A program made the position numbers and the translations under genes. A stretch of 64,000 nt of DNA from Herbihabitans rhizosphaerae (GTDB taxonomy: Bacteria; Actinomycetota; Actinomycetes; Mycobacteriales; Pseudonocardiaceae), in the NCBI RefSeq assembly GCF_004216555.1, contig NZ_SGWQ01000003.1:172146-236145 (forward strand). The letters are read 5' to 3'. Of the stretch, positions 34,427 through 42,718 are shown in pieces. A model generated the notes under the pieces. That model did no database searches, was not told the DNA's origin, and saw only the letters and a list, made by a program, of their open reading frames with translations. The stretch's first letter is position 1; every line of letters starts with the position of its first letter.

Positions 34427-35385
34427 TTGGTGACAACCTCCGTCTTCGACTCGGCTTCCGTGCTCGAGTGACCGGTAAGGGCAAGAAAAACGTCGTCGAG
34501 GTCCGGCATGTGCACGGTGAATTCCTCGACATCGATCGCGTACTCGTCGAGTCGATCCAGCACGGCCCGCAACGATTTCGCCCCGCCGTCGCTCGGCACC
34601 CGCAGGATCAGGCTCTCCGCGTCGGCGGTGGAGCCGGTGAGGACGCGCGCGGCCGCGTCGAGCTGTGCTGCCTCGGCGAACCGGAGCTGCACGTGGCCGC
34701 CGGGAATCTGGCGCTTGAGCTGCTCGGAGGTGCCCTGGGCGACGATCTTGCCCTGGTCCAGCACCGCGATCTGGTCGGCGAGCTGATCGGCTTCCTCGAG
34801 ATACTGGGTGGTGAGGAAGATGGTCATACCGTCGGCCACCAATTCACGGACGATATTCCACATCGTCCGGCGGCTGCGCGGGTCAAGTCCGGTCGTCGGC
34901 TCGTCCAGGAAAATGATCCGCGGCCGGCCGACCAGCGTCATCGCCAGATCCAGCTTCCGGCGCATACCACCGGAGTAGGTCGACGCCAGCTTGTCCGCCG
35001 ATTCCACCAGATCGAACCGCCGCAGCAAATTCTCGACGACACCCTTGCCCTCGCCGCCCTTAAAATGGTGCAGATCCACCATCAATTGCAGGTTCTCCCG
35101 CCCGGACAGCAGTTCGTCGACCGACGCGAACTGTCCGGTGACCCCGATCGACGCGCGCACCTTCTTGGTCTCGGTCACGATGTCGTGTCCGGCGACGCGC
35201 GCCGTCCCACCATCGGCCTTCAACAAGGTGGTCAGGACGTTCACCATCGTGGTCTTGCCGGCCCCATTCGGGCCGAGCAGCGCGAAAACCGTACCCGTGC
35301 GGACATTCACGTCGATGCCGTCGAGCACGACTTTGTCGTGGTAGGCCTTCCGTAGCCCGGAAGCCGTGATCGCTGAATTCGTCAT
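34423..35385 (-). CDS. ABC transporter ATPase (DrrA-like)
   Basis: 320 residues from ATG 35385 (MTNSAITASGLRK); an open extension upstream to 35565 is not ABC-like and runs through the operator repeats. Walker A LLGPNGAGKTT (~40), Q-loop TGQFASVDE, signature YSGGMRRKLD (~145), Walker B IIFLDEPTTGLDP (~165) and the DrrA-type C-terminal domain ending the last ~90 residues. It powers the DrrB-like permease. A Shine-Dalgarno sequence is weak, and the direct repeats end about 20 bp before the ATG, so the mRNA may be nearly leaderless. Confidence 0.9.
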   Translation of the reverse strand: MTNSAITASGLRKAYHDKVVLDGIDVNVRTGTVFALLGPNGAGKTTMVNVLTTLLKADGGTARVAGHDIVTETKKVRASIGVTGQFASVDELLSGRENLQLMVDLHHFKGGEGKGVVENLLRRFDLVESADKLASTYSGGMRRKLDLAMTLVGRPRIIFLDEPTTGLDPRSRRTMWNIVRELVADGMTIFLTTQYLEEADQLADQIAVLDQGKIVAQGTSEQLKRQIPGGHVQLRFAEAAQLDAAARVLTGSTADAESLILRVPSDGGAKSLRAVLDRLDEYAIDVEEFTVHMPDLDDVFLALTGHSSTEAESKTEVVTK

Positions 35386-35406
35386 GCGACCACTGTCATC
35401 CGCCGG

Positions 35407-35448
35407 CCTGACACCGACCTGACCTCGCCCTGACACGCCCCCTGACAC
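35407..35448 (-). promoter_or_regulatory. Four direct repeats at ~11-bp spacing (SARP-type operator) before drrAB
   Basis: CCTGAC on the plus strand begins at 35407, 35418, 35429 and 35441 (GTGTCAGG/AGGTCAGG reading toward the ABC genes), with steps of 11, 11 and 12 bp. Heptamer-like repeats with one-turn spacing just upstream of the start are the hallmark of SARP binding sites. The adjacent SARP/BTAD protein is the obvious candidate. Confidence 0.65.
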
Positions 35449-35637
35449 GGCCCACCCGACCGGGCCTACGGCGACCATGCGGTCGAGCCGGGCCTGGGCG
35501 TCCGCCGCGATGAGCACACCCGGGTAGAACCCCATGATGTCCTCGTCACTCGCAACGGTACGCACGTTCTGCTGGGTTATTACGCTCCAAGTGCCCGGTT
35601 TGCCTGGTTCCTCCCGCTCGAATGGCGGTGAGCGCGT

Positions 35638-35655
35638 ACTTTAGCCCGCTAAAGT
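35638..35655. promoter_or_regulatory. 18-bp palindrome ACTTTAGC-CC-GCTAAAGT
   Basis: Perfect 8-bp arms with a 2-bp spacer, 10 bp past the vanY-like stop in a 279-bp non-coding gap. It is too AT-rich and short-looped for a terminator and looks like an operator for a dimeric regulator. The rest of the gap (35386-35664) holds the ABC promoter region but no gene I can support. Confidence 0.5.
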
Positions 35656-35664
35656 CCCCACTGG

Positions 35665-36204
35665 TCACCGCCGCATCCGTGGATCGTGCGAGGGGTCGGC
35701 GTACATGGGCGGGCAGCCGTGATTGATGGCTTCCGGGCGCAGTTCGTAGTGCCACGGTTCGTTGCGGTAGATCTGGCACAGCCCGTACCCGGCGCCGTGC
35801 TCGGACAGCCACGCCCTGGCGGCGGAGGGCCCGATGTCGACCGCGTCCCCCGACACGTGAGCCGACGTGTCGGGAGTGGCCACCCAGCGGGCGGCGTTCT
35901 CCTCCGAGCCGTACTTCGAGACCGCCTCGCGAAGCAGTTGTTCCTGGTACTCCGGGGAACGCCAGCCACCGTTGACGACGAACTCGACCCCGTCGTCGGC
36001 GGCAGCGGTCGCGGCTCGGCGCAGGGCACCGAGCAGATCGGGGTCGAGGTTGGCCACGGCCGGAGTCTCGTCGTCGAAGACCGGCACGGGGTCGGGGACG
36101 GCGCCATGTGCCTCGCCGAGGGTGCGCCGGATCGCCGAGGAGGACGAGGACGCCAGCAATGGGGTGCGGCGAGCCACTGTTCGTGCTGGTTCGCTGTAGG
36201 CCAT
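35665..36204 (-). CDS. VanY-like M15 D-Ala-D-Ala carboxypeptidase with a vanH-type leader
   Basis: 179 residues from ATG 36204. M15B zinc-peptidase motifs are complete: NGGWRS (~80), SAHVSGDAVDIG (SxHxxGxAxD, ~110-121) and EPWHYE (~145). It should trim the terminal D-Ala from peptidoglycan precursors. Members normally carry a signal peptide or membrane anchor; here the first ~25 residues (AYSEPARTVARR...SSSSA) are hydrophilic and homologous to the extra N-terminus of VanH, encoded within the shared 135-bp duplication. The enzyme may therefore be cytoplasmic. Divergent from vanR. A TTG at 36216 is an alternative start. Confidence 0.85.
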   Translation of the reverse strand: MAYSEPARTVARRTPLLASSSSSAIRRTLGEAHGAVPDPVPVFDDETPAVANLDPDLLGALRRAATAAADDGVEFVVNGGWRSPEYQEQLLREAVSKYGSEENAARWVATPDTSAHVSGDAVDIGPSAARAWLSEHGAGYGLCQIYRNEPWHYELRPEAINHGCPPMYADPSHDPRMRR

Positions 36205-36268
36205 GCCGCCAGTCAAGGCAGCGTGGTGTTGCCAGCACGTATCCGGTTTTCGATATGGCGGCGATATG
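36134..36268. repeat. van leader duplication, copy 1 (vanY-like promoter and 5' codons)
   Basis: 135 bp that align without gaps to 41132-41266 at 107/135 positions (my hand count). The copy spans the first ~23 codons of the vanY-like gene and the ~64 bp upstream, reaching toward vanR. The most conserved block outside coding is GTTGCCAGCACGTAT, containing an imperfect dyad GTGnTG-n-CAnCAC. Confidence 0.85.
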
Positions 36269-36290
36269 CGCCGGCTCGTAGCGTCGGAGC

Positions 36291-36978
<688 letters not shown>

Positions 36979-36986
<8 letters not shown>

Positions 36987-38070
36987 GCAGCCCGGGTTGA
37001 GCGTTCGCCTCAAGCTCACCCTGAGCTACGCCGGCTTCGTCATGCTCGCGGGGGTCGTGCTGCTCGCCGCCGTCGGATTCTTCTACCTGAACCTGCCCGA
37101 CAACGCGATCTACACGACCGGCAACTTCATGATCAACCGTTCCGTCCTCGTGCGCGCCTTCGCTCCGTTCATGGCCATCGTGCTGGCGTGCCTGCTGGTG
37201 TTCGGTCTCCTGGGAGGGTGGATTCTCGCCGGCCGAATGCTCGCCCCCCTGGCCAGAATCACGGACGGCACCCGCATGGTCGCGAACGGGTCGTTCTCCC
37301 ACCGAATCCGGCTGTCCGGCCGCGGAGACGAATTCCGCGAACTCGCCGATGCGTTCGACGCGATGCTCGCACGGCTCGAAACACACGTCGCCGAACAGCA
37401 GAGATTCGCGGCCAACACCTCCCATGAACTGCGCACCCCACTGGCCGTCACGCAGACACTTCTCGACGTGGCGCACAACGATCCGAATCGCGACACCGGC
37501 GAACTCGTCGAACGCCTCCGCGCCGTCAACACCCGAGCGATCGACCTCACCGAGGCATTGCTCGTGCTCAGCCGCGCCGACCAACGGTCATTCACCCGAG
37601 AACACGTCGACCTGTCCCTCATCGCGGAAGAAGCCACCGAAACGCTTCTCCCCCTCGCGGAAAAACGCGGCATCACCATCGAGACCTCCGGCTACCTGAC
37701 CCCCACCAACGGCTCACACGCGCTCCTGCTGCAGGTGACCACGAACCTCGTGCACAACGCGATCGTCCACAACCTGCCCGAACAGGGCACCGTGTGGGTC
37801 ACGACCAGCGTTCACCCCAAAACCGTGTTGCTCATTGTCGAGAACACCGGCGAGGAACTCCCCCCGCAATTGATTTCCACGCTCGTCGAGCCGTTTCGGC
37901 GCGGCACCGGGCGCATTCGCACCGACCACAGAGGTGTCGGCCTCGGCCTGGCGATCGTCAAGAGCATCACCCAGGCACACGACGGAACACTCACCCTCGC
38001 CCCCCGGGCCGCCGGCGGGCTCCGCGTCACGGTGCAACTCCCCGTCGCGCCATCGCGCACCGGCACATGA
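36979..38070 (+). CDS. vanS: VanS sensor kinase
   Basis: 363 residues from GTG 36979 (GGAGGAG 5-7 nt upstream, inside vanR). Two transmembrane helices (~14-37 and ~62-85) enclose a short extracytoplasmic loop (~38-61) rich in Asn/Tyr/Thr. Then a HAMP linker, H-box SHELRTPLA with His149, N-box NLVHNAIVHN and G-box RGVGLGLAIV. Close overall to streptomycete VanS, but the sensor loop as I remember it differs from S. coelicolor, and that loop decides which glycopeptide induces. It ends 3 bp from the convergent acetyltransferase. Confidence 0.94.
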
Positions 38071-38073
38071 CGA

Positions 38074-38514
38074 TCAGCGATCGAGATCGTGCAGGAATCG
38101 GGACGACGTTCCCGTCTGGTCGATGTAGCCACGGCGTCGGTAGAACTCGTGTGCGTCGTGGCGGCGGTCGCTGCTGGTGACCTCCATGCGCACGCATCCA
38201 CGACGTGCCGCGAACGATTCCGCCACCGCCATGAGCTGACCGCCGATGCCCTGGCCGCGTGCTTGATCGGAGACGACCAGAGCCACGACCCGAGCCCAGG
38301 AGCCGGCGCGTTCGAAGAACGGGCAGACGTGGACCGCGACAAGGCCGAGAAGGTCGCCGCCGGCATCGGCCACATAGGCCGCACTGGAGGGACCGTCACC
38401 CCAGGTCCGGATTCGGGTTGCTGTCGCAGCGGCATCATCTTGGGGATAGCCAAGCTGGTGAAGCAGCTCGTTGACGGCCACAGCGTCGGTAATATGTGCC
38501 AGTCGTATCCGCAT
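38074..38514 (-). CDS. GNAT acetyltransferase, last gene of the vanHAX operon
   Basis: 146 residues from ATG 38514, beginning only 8 bp after the vanX stop. The acetyl-CoA motif is VVSDQARGQGIGGQLM (~residues 80-95) with VTSSDRRHDAHEFYRRRGY after it. Compact single-domain GNAT. Its placement implies co-transcription with vanHAX; it may be a passenger or may acetylate an antibiotic or cell-wall metabolite (inference). Confidence 0.85.
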   Translation of the reverse strand: MRIRLAHITDAVAVNELLHQLGYPQDDAAATATRIRTWGDGPSSAAYVADAGGDLLGLVAVHVCPFFERAGSWARVVALVVSDQARGQGIGGQLMAVAESFAARRGCVRMEVTSSDRRHDAHEFYRRRGYIDQTGTSSRFLHDLDR

Positions 38515-38522
38515 CGGCTCAA

Positions 38523-39131
38523 CTAGGTGATGGGAAAATCGAAATAGGTGGCTGGGTATGGCTCGCCTTTCAACGTGTAGTGCCACCACTCGCGATCGTA
38601 TGACCTAAAACCGCAATCCTCCATGATCGAACAAAGGTATCGGCGGTTTTCCGCTTCGACTTGCGTGATTCCCCGTGCGCCATGATGTGAGATCGAATCC
38701 ATCAAGTCATGCCCACCGCCCATTGGCGCGAGTTCACCGGTAGCCAGGCGGTAAAGAGTCAAGTCGACCGAACTGCCCCGACTGTGGCCCGACCTGGCGG
38801 CCACGTATCCCTGTTCGAACATCTCGGCTCTGTCGATATTCGGATAGTGCCGCAGCTTCGTACGCCCATCCTCCGGCTGTTTTGACCACCGCAGGAAGCA
38901 ATCCACGGCGCGTTGCGGGCGATACCCATCCCAAATCAGCAGACCGAAGCCAAGGGTAGCCGCCTTTTCTTGCGCACTCTCCAACGTCGCACACAGGACC
39001 TTCGTGCCGACGATTCGATTTGCCAGGTACCCGTCCACAGGTTTCCCGGTGAAGTTGTCCCAGGTGGCATACTTGGCGTCCCAACGTATCCCGGGTGCGA
39101 ACTCGTCCAAGAAAACGAAATCGTCGTTCAC
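38523..39131 (-). CDS. vanX: VanX D-Ala-D-Ala dipeptidase
   Basis: 202 residues from GTG 39131, exactly the canonical length. All VanX catalytic positions fall at their known numbers: Arg71 (GYRPQ), zinc ligands His116 and Asp123 (SGHSRGSSVDLTL), catalytic base Glu181 and zinc ligand His184 (EWWHY). It destroys D-Ala-D-Ala so that only D-Ala-D-Lac enters peptidoglycan. GTG overlaps the vanA stop. Base composition is clearly AT-richer than flanking genes. Confidence 0.97.
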   Translation of the reverse strand: MNDDFVFLDEFAPGIRWDAKYATWDNFTGKPVDGYLANRIVGTKVLCATLESAQEKAATLGFGLLIWDGYRPQRAVDCFLRWSKQPEDGRTKLRHYPNIDRAEMFEQGYVAARSGHSRGSSVDLTLYRLATGELAPMGGGHDLMDSISHHGARGITQVEAENRRYLCSIMEDCGFRSYDREWWHYTLKGEPYPATYFDFPIT

Positions 39132-40159
39132 CGGACTTTTCCTGTCAGCGCGAGCGAGACGGCCTGGTCGATCACCTCGGCAAGCGGCAGCCCCGCGGCC
39201 GCCATCATTCGCGGATAACGGCTGTAGGAGGTCAGGCCAGGGAAGGTATTGACCTCGTTGAGCATCACTGTTCCGTCTTCCAGCAGGAACATGTCCACCC
39301 GCGCCAGCCCCCCGCATCCCAAAGCGCTGTATATCGCCTTCGCCGTCTCCTGGACGAGCGAGCGCGTCTCCGCCGAAATATCAGCGGGAACGGTTATCGT
39401 CGAGTTCTCGGAACCGCTTTCAGGATTACTCTCCTGGTGGATCTTGAAAAAACCATGAGACAGTGAAATCTGGTCCACCTCGCCTGCGACCAGATCCAGA
39501 TCGTTCCCCAAGATCGCGCACCCGACCTCGCTGCCGACGACAGCCTCTTCGATCAACACCTTCGAGTCGTACTGCCTCGCGGTCTCCACCGCACTCAGCA
39601 GTTCCTCTTTCCGAGACACCTTGCTGACGCCGAAAGACGACCCCGAACGGGCCGGCTTCACAAAAACGGGATAGGTAAGCCGGTCAGGATCGATATTCTC
39701 GTTCGCCGTGACGGTCCAGAAGTTCGGCGTAGCGATTCCCGCGCTGCTCACGACGAGATACGCCAGAGATTTGTCCATACACAGAGCAGAACTTTGAATG
39801 TCGCAGCCTACGTACGGGATGCCGGCAAGCTCCAACAACCCCTGAATAGCACCATCTTCGCCGAGCTTGCCATGCAGCACGGGCAACACGACGTCCAGAC
39901 TGATCGTTTCGTGCTGCCCCGCCCCCAGTACGAGCAATCCATGGACGCTCCGATCCGGCGACAGCACGACCGAACGACAATCGCCGTTTTCCCAGTCCGC
40001 GCCGGGGCCATCACAAAGCTTCCAGGCACCGCTCTCCGTGATCCCGATCCAGTACGGCTCGTACTTCTCGGCATCGAGGTGCTTCGCGACCTCCTGCGCC
40101 GACTTGACGGAGACGGGATGCTCTTCGGAACAGCCCCCGAACACAATTCCGATCTTCAT
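39128..40159 (-). CDS. vanA: VanA-type D-alanine:D-lactate ligase
   Basis: 343 residues from ATG 40159 (ATGA overlap with vanH stop), same length as VanA. ATP-grasp motifs: FGGCSEEH (N-terminus), VFVKPARSGSSFGV (~166-178), EVNTFPG (Mg site). The omega-loop reads EVDQISLSHGFFKIHQE with the His (~241) that marks D-lactate-selective ligases rather than D-Ala-D-Ala ligases. Makes D-Ala-D-Lac for vancomycin-resistant precursors. A 60-bp stretch I counted (39781-39840) is 55% GC against 77% in a stretch of the moeA-like gene (50041-50100). Confidence 0.97.
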   Translation of the reverse strand: MKIGIVFGGCSEEHPVSVKSAQEVAKHLDAEKYEPYWIGITESGAWKLCDGPGADWENGDCRSVVLSPDRSVHGLLVLGAGQHETISLDVVLPVLHGKLGEDGAIQGLLELAGIPYVGCDIQSSALCMDKSLAYLVVSSAGIATPNFWTVTANENIDPDRLTYPVFVKPARSGSSFGVSKVSRKEELLSAVETARQYDSKVLIEEAVVGSEVGCAILGNDLDLVAGEVDQISLSHGFFKIHQESNPESGSENSTITVPADISAETRSLVQETAKAIYSALGCGGLARVDMFLLEDGTVMLNEVNTFPGLTSYSRYPRMMAAAGLPLAEVIDQAVSLALTGKVR

Positions 40160-41202
40160 ATCCAATGCTGCTTTCTGCTCTCAAATTTCCGACAGTTGGC
40201 AATACTGTTTTCAACAGTGTCGCTCAGCGCGTGGTCCGTGTAATAAGCGGTGTGCGGACTGACAATCACATTCGGTAGCTCCTGCAGCCGCACCAACTGC
40301 TTGCTTTCAATGGTCTTGTCCCTGCAGTCGGCGTAAAATATCCCTTCCTCTCCTTCGAGGACATCCAACGCCGCACCGCCCAAACCTCCGCTCTCCAGCG
40401 CCGAAATAAGGGCCCCAGTATCAACAAGCGCACCGCGGCCTGTATTGATAATGAACGCGCCGCGCTTCATCTCCTCAATACGCCGCCGATTCAGAAGATG
40501 GTGCGTACCCGCGTCAAGCGGTGTATGCAGCGTCACAATATCGCTCCGCCGCAGCAACTCATCAAGCGGAACGTAATCGACTGAGGCCCTGAGACGGCGC
40601 TTGTCATGGGCCAATACGCGGCAGCCAAACCCTCGAAGCCTGTCGATGACCGCCGCCCCAATGCGCCCCGCTCCAACCACCCCGACAGTCAGATCACGCA
40701 GTTCCTTCCCACGCACCTCATTCAACCTGTAGTCATGAACATCCGCGCGCCTGATCATGGACTTCGCGTTCCGCACCACCATCAGCATGAGCATCAACGT
40801 GTAGTCAGCCACACTGTCCGGCGAATAGGCCACATTCTCGACAGAAATACCGACACTCTCGGCGTACTCAACATCGATATGGTTGTACCCAATACTCCTC
40901 GTGGAGATATACGCCACGCCAACCCGACTCAGCGCAAGAAGAGCGGAATTCGCAATCTGCGCCTTATGCCCAACACTGATACACCGGTTCCCCGATGCCA
41001 GCCCAACATTGCCTTCGGATACCGCCGCCTCCGTGATGGTCGGCATCACATCGAAGAGAGGCGCCATCTCCCGAAACAAGACAGCCTCGTCCCGCCCGCA
41101 CCCGTACACCGTAATTCCCGTTGTCGGGACAGCCGAGGAGGACCAAGACACCAGCGATCGCGCAGGGCGAGCCGCTGTCCGCGCCGATTCGCTGTCGGTC
41201 AT
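40156..41202 (-). CDS. vanH: VanH D-lactate dehydrogenase with N-terminal leader extension
   Basis: 348 residues from ATG 41202. NAD-binding VGVVGAGRIGAAV (~160), INTGRGALVDT (substrate Arg), Glu in the LEGEEGIFYAD segment and SPHTAYYTD (catalytic His). It reduces pyruvate to D-lactate for VanA. Known VanH proteins begin near the TGITVYG segment; here ~27 extra residues precede it, encoded in the duplicated leader shared with the vanY-like gene. GTG 41151 could give a shorter form, and TTG 41214 a longer one. First gene of vanHAX. Confidence 0.95.
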   Translation of the reverse strand: MTDSESARTAARPARSLVSWSSSAVPTTGITVYGCGRDEAVLFREMAPLFDVMPTITEAAVSEGNVGLASGNRCISVGHKAQIANSALLALSRVGVAYISTRSIGYNHIDVEYAESVGISVENVAYSPDSVADYTLMLMLMVVRNAKSMIRRADVHDYRLNEVRGKELRDLTVGVVGAGRIGAAVIDRLRGFGCRVLAHDKRRLRASVDYVPLDELLRRSDIVTLHTPLDAGTHHLLNRRRIEEMKRGAFIINTGRGALVDTGALISALESGGLGGAALDVLEGEEGIFYADCRDKTIESKQLVRLQELPNVIVSPHTAYYTDHALSDTVENSIANCRKFESRKQHWI

Positions 41203-41266
41203 GCCCCCAGTCAAGGCAACATCGTGTTGCCAGCACGTATGCGATTTTCAATACACCCACGATATG
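41132..41266. repeat. van leader duplication, copy 2 (vanH promoter and 5' codons)
   Basis: The second copy of the 135-bp element found at 36134-36268, in the same orientation relative to its gene. It covers the extra N-terminal codons of vanH and its promoter, including the conserved GTTGCCAGCACGTAT block. Beyond it a small dyad GTTAC-N6-GTAAC (41266-41281) occurs only in this copy. Confidence 0.85.
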
Positions 41267-41336
41267 TTACCCGCGAGTAACCCGCGCGACAGCGCACGCA
41301 CCCACGCTGGAACGCAACGTCAAGGAACCTGGGGGC

Positions 41337-41393
41337 CTGGGGCAGGAGCCCCAGAAAATACGCGGAACGCCCCGGTCCGCGCTTTCCGCGGAC
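41337..41393. other. Two closely spaced hairpins in the vanH-graspetide gap
   Basis: CTGGGGC-AGGA-GCCCCAG (41337-41354, followed by AAAATA) and GTCCGCG-CTTTC-CGCGGAC (41375-41393) are perfect 7-bp stems. They lie in the ~330-bp interval 41203-41530 between divergent... actually same-strand operons: the vanH promoter is at its left end and a terminator at its right. No ORF here is supportable; a structured leader or small RNA is possible. Confidence 0.4.
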
Positions 41394-41483
41394 ACGAGGC
41401 GCCTAGGCGTGGAGCTAAAGCCAACAGCGATCAAGCCAACGGGCACGCGCCGCTTATAACGGTGTTCATGCAGGTAAAGAACG

Positions 41484-41519
41484 CCGAACGGCCAGGCGCT
41501 TGCTCGCCTGGCCGTTCGG
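41484..41519. terminator. Terminator of the graspetide operon
   Basis: Perfect 15-bp inverted repeat (arms 41484-41498 and 41505-41519) with a 6-nt loop CTTGCT, 11 bp beyond the methyltransferase stop. Confidence 0.85.
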
Positions 41520-41530
41520 GCAACCACCAG

Positions 41531-42718
41531 TCACCCTGTTGGAAGGGTGCCGAGAGTTGGGCCGCTTGGTTCGTCGAGCCAGACGCGTTGTTCGTCTCGG
41601 GTGACGGTGAGGCCGAGGCGGTCCCAGTCGGGTTGGCCGTGGTCGGTCCAGTCGCGATGTGCTTGTTCGATGAGTGTCCAGAGGTTGCGGGGCCCGCCTT
41701 CGTGGACGCGGTGTTCGCCGTCGTGGTCGCGGAGGCTGATCTCGGTCCATGAACCGTCCGGTGTGGTGATCCAGACGGCGGCCGGTGCGGGCTGCTCGTT
41801 GGTGTCGTTGTCGTCTGGACCGGTGTAGCCGGCCGCGGCGACGTCTGGGCCGAGTGTGAATGAGGCGAGGAACCAAGTGAGCAGGTTGTCCCAGGGGGTT
41901 GTGGGATTGAGTTGGCTGGTGCGTTGGCGTGCCGCATCGCGGTTGCGGTCCACCCGCGTCGGCACTGCGGGAACCCCGGCGCTGGGGCGTAGCGCCATGA
42001 ATGCGGCGTAGACCGGGTCGAATCGGCCGACCGCGGCGTCGTCGTCGTATCGAGTGAGCAGCACGAGTGAGCCTGCGCTGACGCCGGTTTTGATGTCGGC
42101 GAGGATCTTGCCTCCAGGTCGGACCTGACGCACCCAGGCCGCAGGGATCGCGGGAACGGAGCAGGTTGCGATGAGTCGATCGAACGGTGCGTGTTCGGGG
42201 AAGCCGTCCGCACCGTCGCGAGCAACCACAGTCGGGTGGTGGCCGGCCTCGGCGAGCCGTTCGCGGGCGAGGTCGACGAGGTCGGGTTCGATGTCCACGG
42301 AGTACACGCAGCCGTCGCCGAGCCGCTGCGAGAGCAGCGCAGCGTTATATCCGGTGCCGGCGCCGATCTCCAGCACGGTGTTGCCGTCGCGCACCTCGAG
42401 TGCTTCCAGCATCCGCACCATCAGCCCTGGCTGGGTGGACGATGAGCGGACGAGTTGTCCGCCGTTGTCGTTGTCAGCGAGCGCGGTCACGAGCACAGTG
42501 TTGTCGTACATCGCGTCCAGCCACTTCTCGCGCTGCGCCGGGTTGTCCCCGCGCACGGCGATCCACTCAGCGCCGCGGTCCTGCCGGTAGTACTCCGGCA
42601 CGAACACGTGGCGAGGCGTCTGGGAAAGGGCACTGTGCCACTCGGGCGTGGTTAGTTTGCCGCTCGCTCGGAGCTTGTCTGCCAGTGCTGCCGCGCGGGG
42701 CCGCCAGTCGGTGGTCAT
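41531..42718 (-). CDS. PIMT-like O-methyltransferase of the graspetide cluster (aspartimide-forming type)
   Basis: 395 residues, much longer than housekeeping L-isoaspartyl methyltransferase (~220). The N-terminal half is PIMT-like: VPEYYRQDR, SSSTQPGLMVRMLEAL and the SAM motif VLEIGAGTGYNAAL (~115-128). The C-terminal ~170 residues are an added domain seen in RiPP-associated homologues. In fuscimiditide/amycolimiditide-type clusters this enzyme methylates an Asp of the ester-crosslinked peptide, which then closes to an aspartimide. The ATG overlaps the ATP-grasp stop, consistent with that role. Confidence 0.88.
   Translation of the reverse strand: MTTDWRPRAAALADKLRASGKLTTPEWHSALSQTPRHVFVPEYYRQDRGAEWIAVRGDNPAQREKWLDAMYDNTVLVTALADNDNGGQLVRSSSTQPGLMVRMLEALEVRDGNTVLEIGAGTGYNAALLSQRLGDGCVYSVDIEPDLVDLARERLAEAGHHPTVVARDGADGFPEHAPFDRLIATCSVPAIPAAWVRQVRPGGKILADIKTGVSAGSLVLLTRYDDDAAVGRFDPVYAAFMALRPSAGVPAVPTRVDRNRDAARQRTSQLNPTTPWDNLLTWFLASFTLGPDVAAAGYTGPDDNDTNEQPAPAAVWITTPDGSWTEISLRDHDGEHRVHEGGPRNLWTLIEQAHRDWTDHGQPDWDRLGLTVTRDEQRVWLDEPSGPTLGTLPTG

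Noticed and set aside
35386-35565. Open N-terminal extension of the ABC ATPase back to 35565
   Set aside because: The extension is not ABC-like, runs through the direct-repeat operator, and homologues start at the ATG at 35385.
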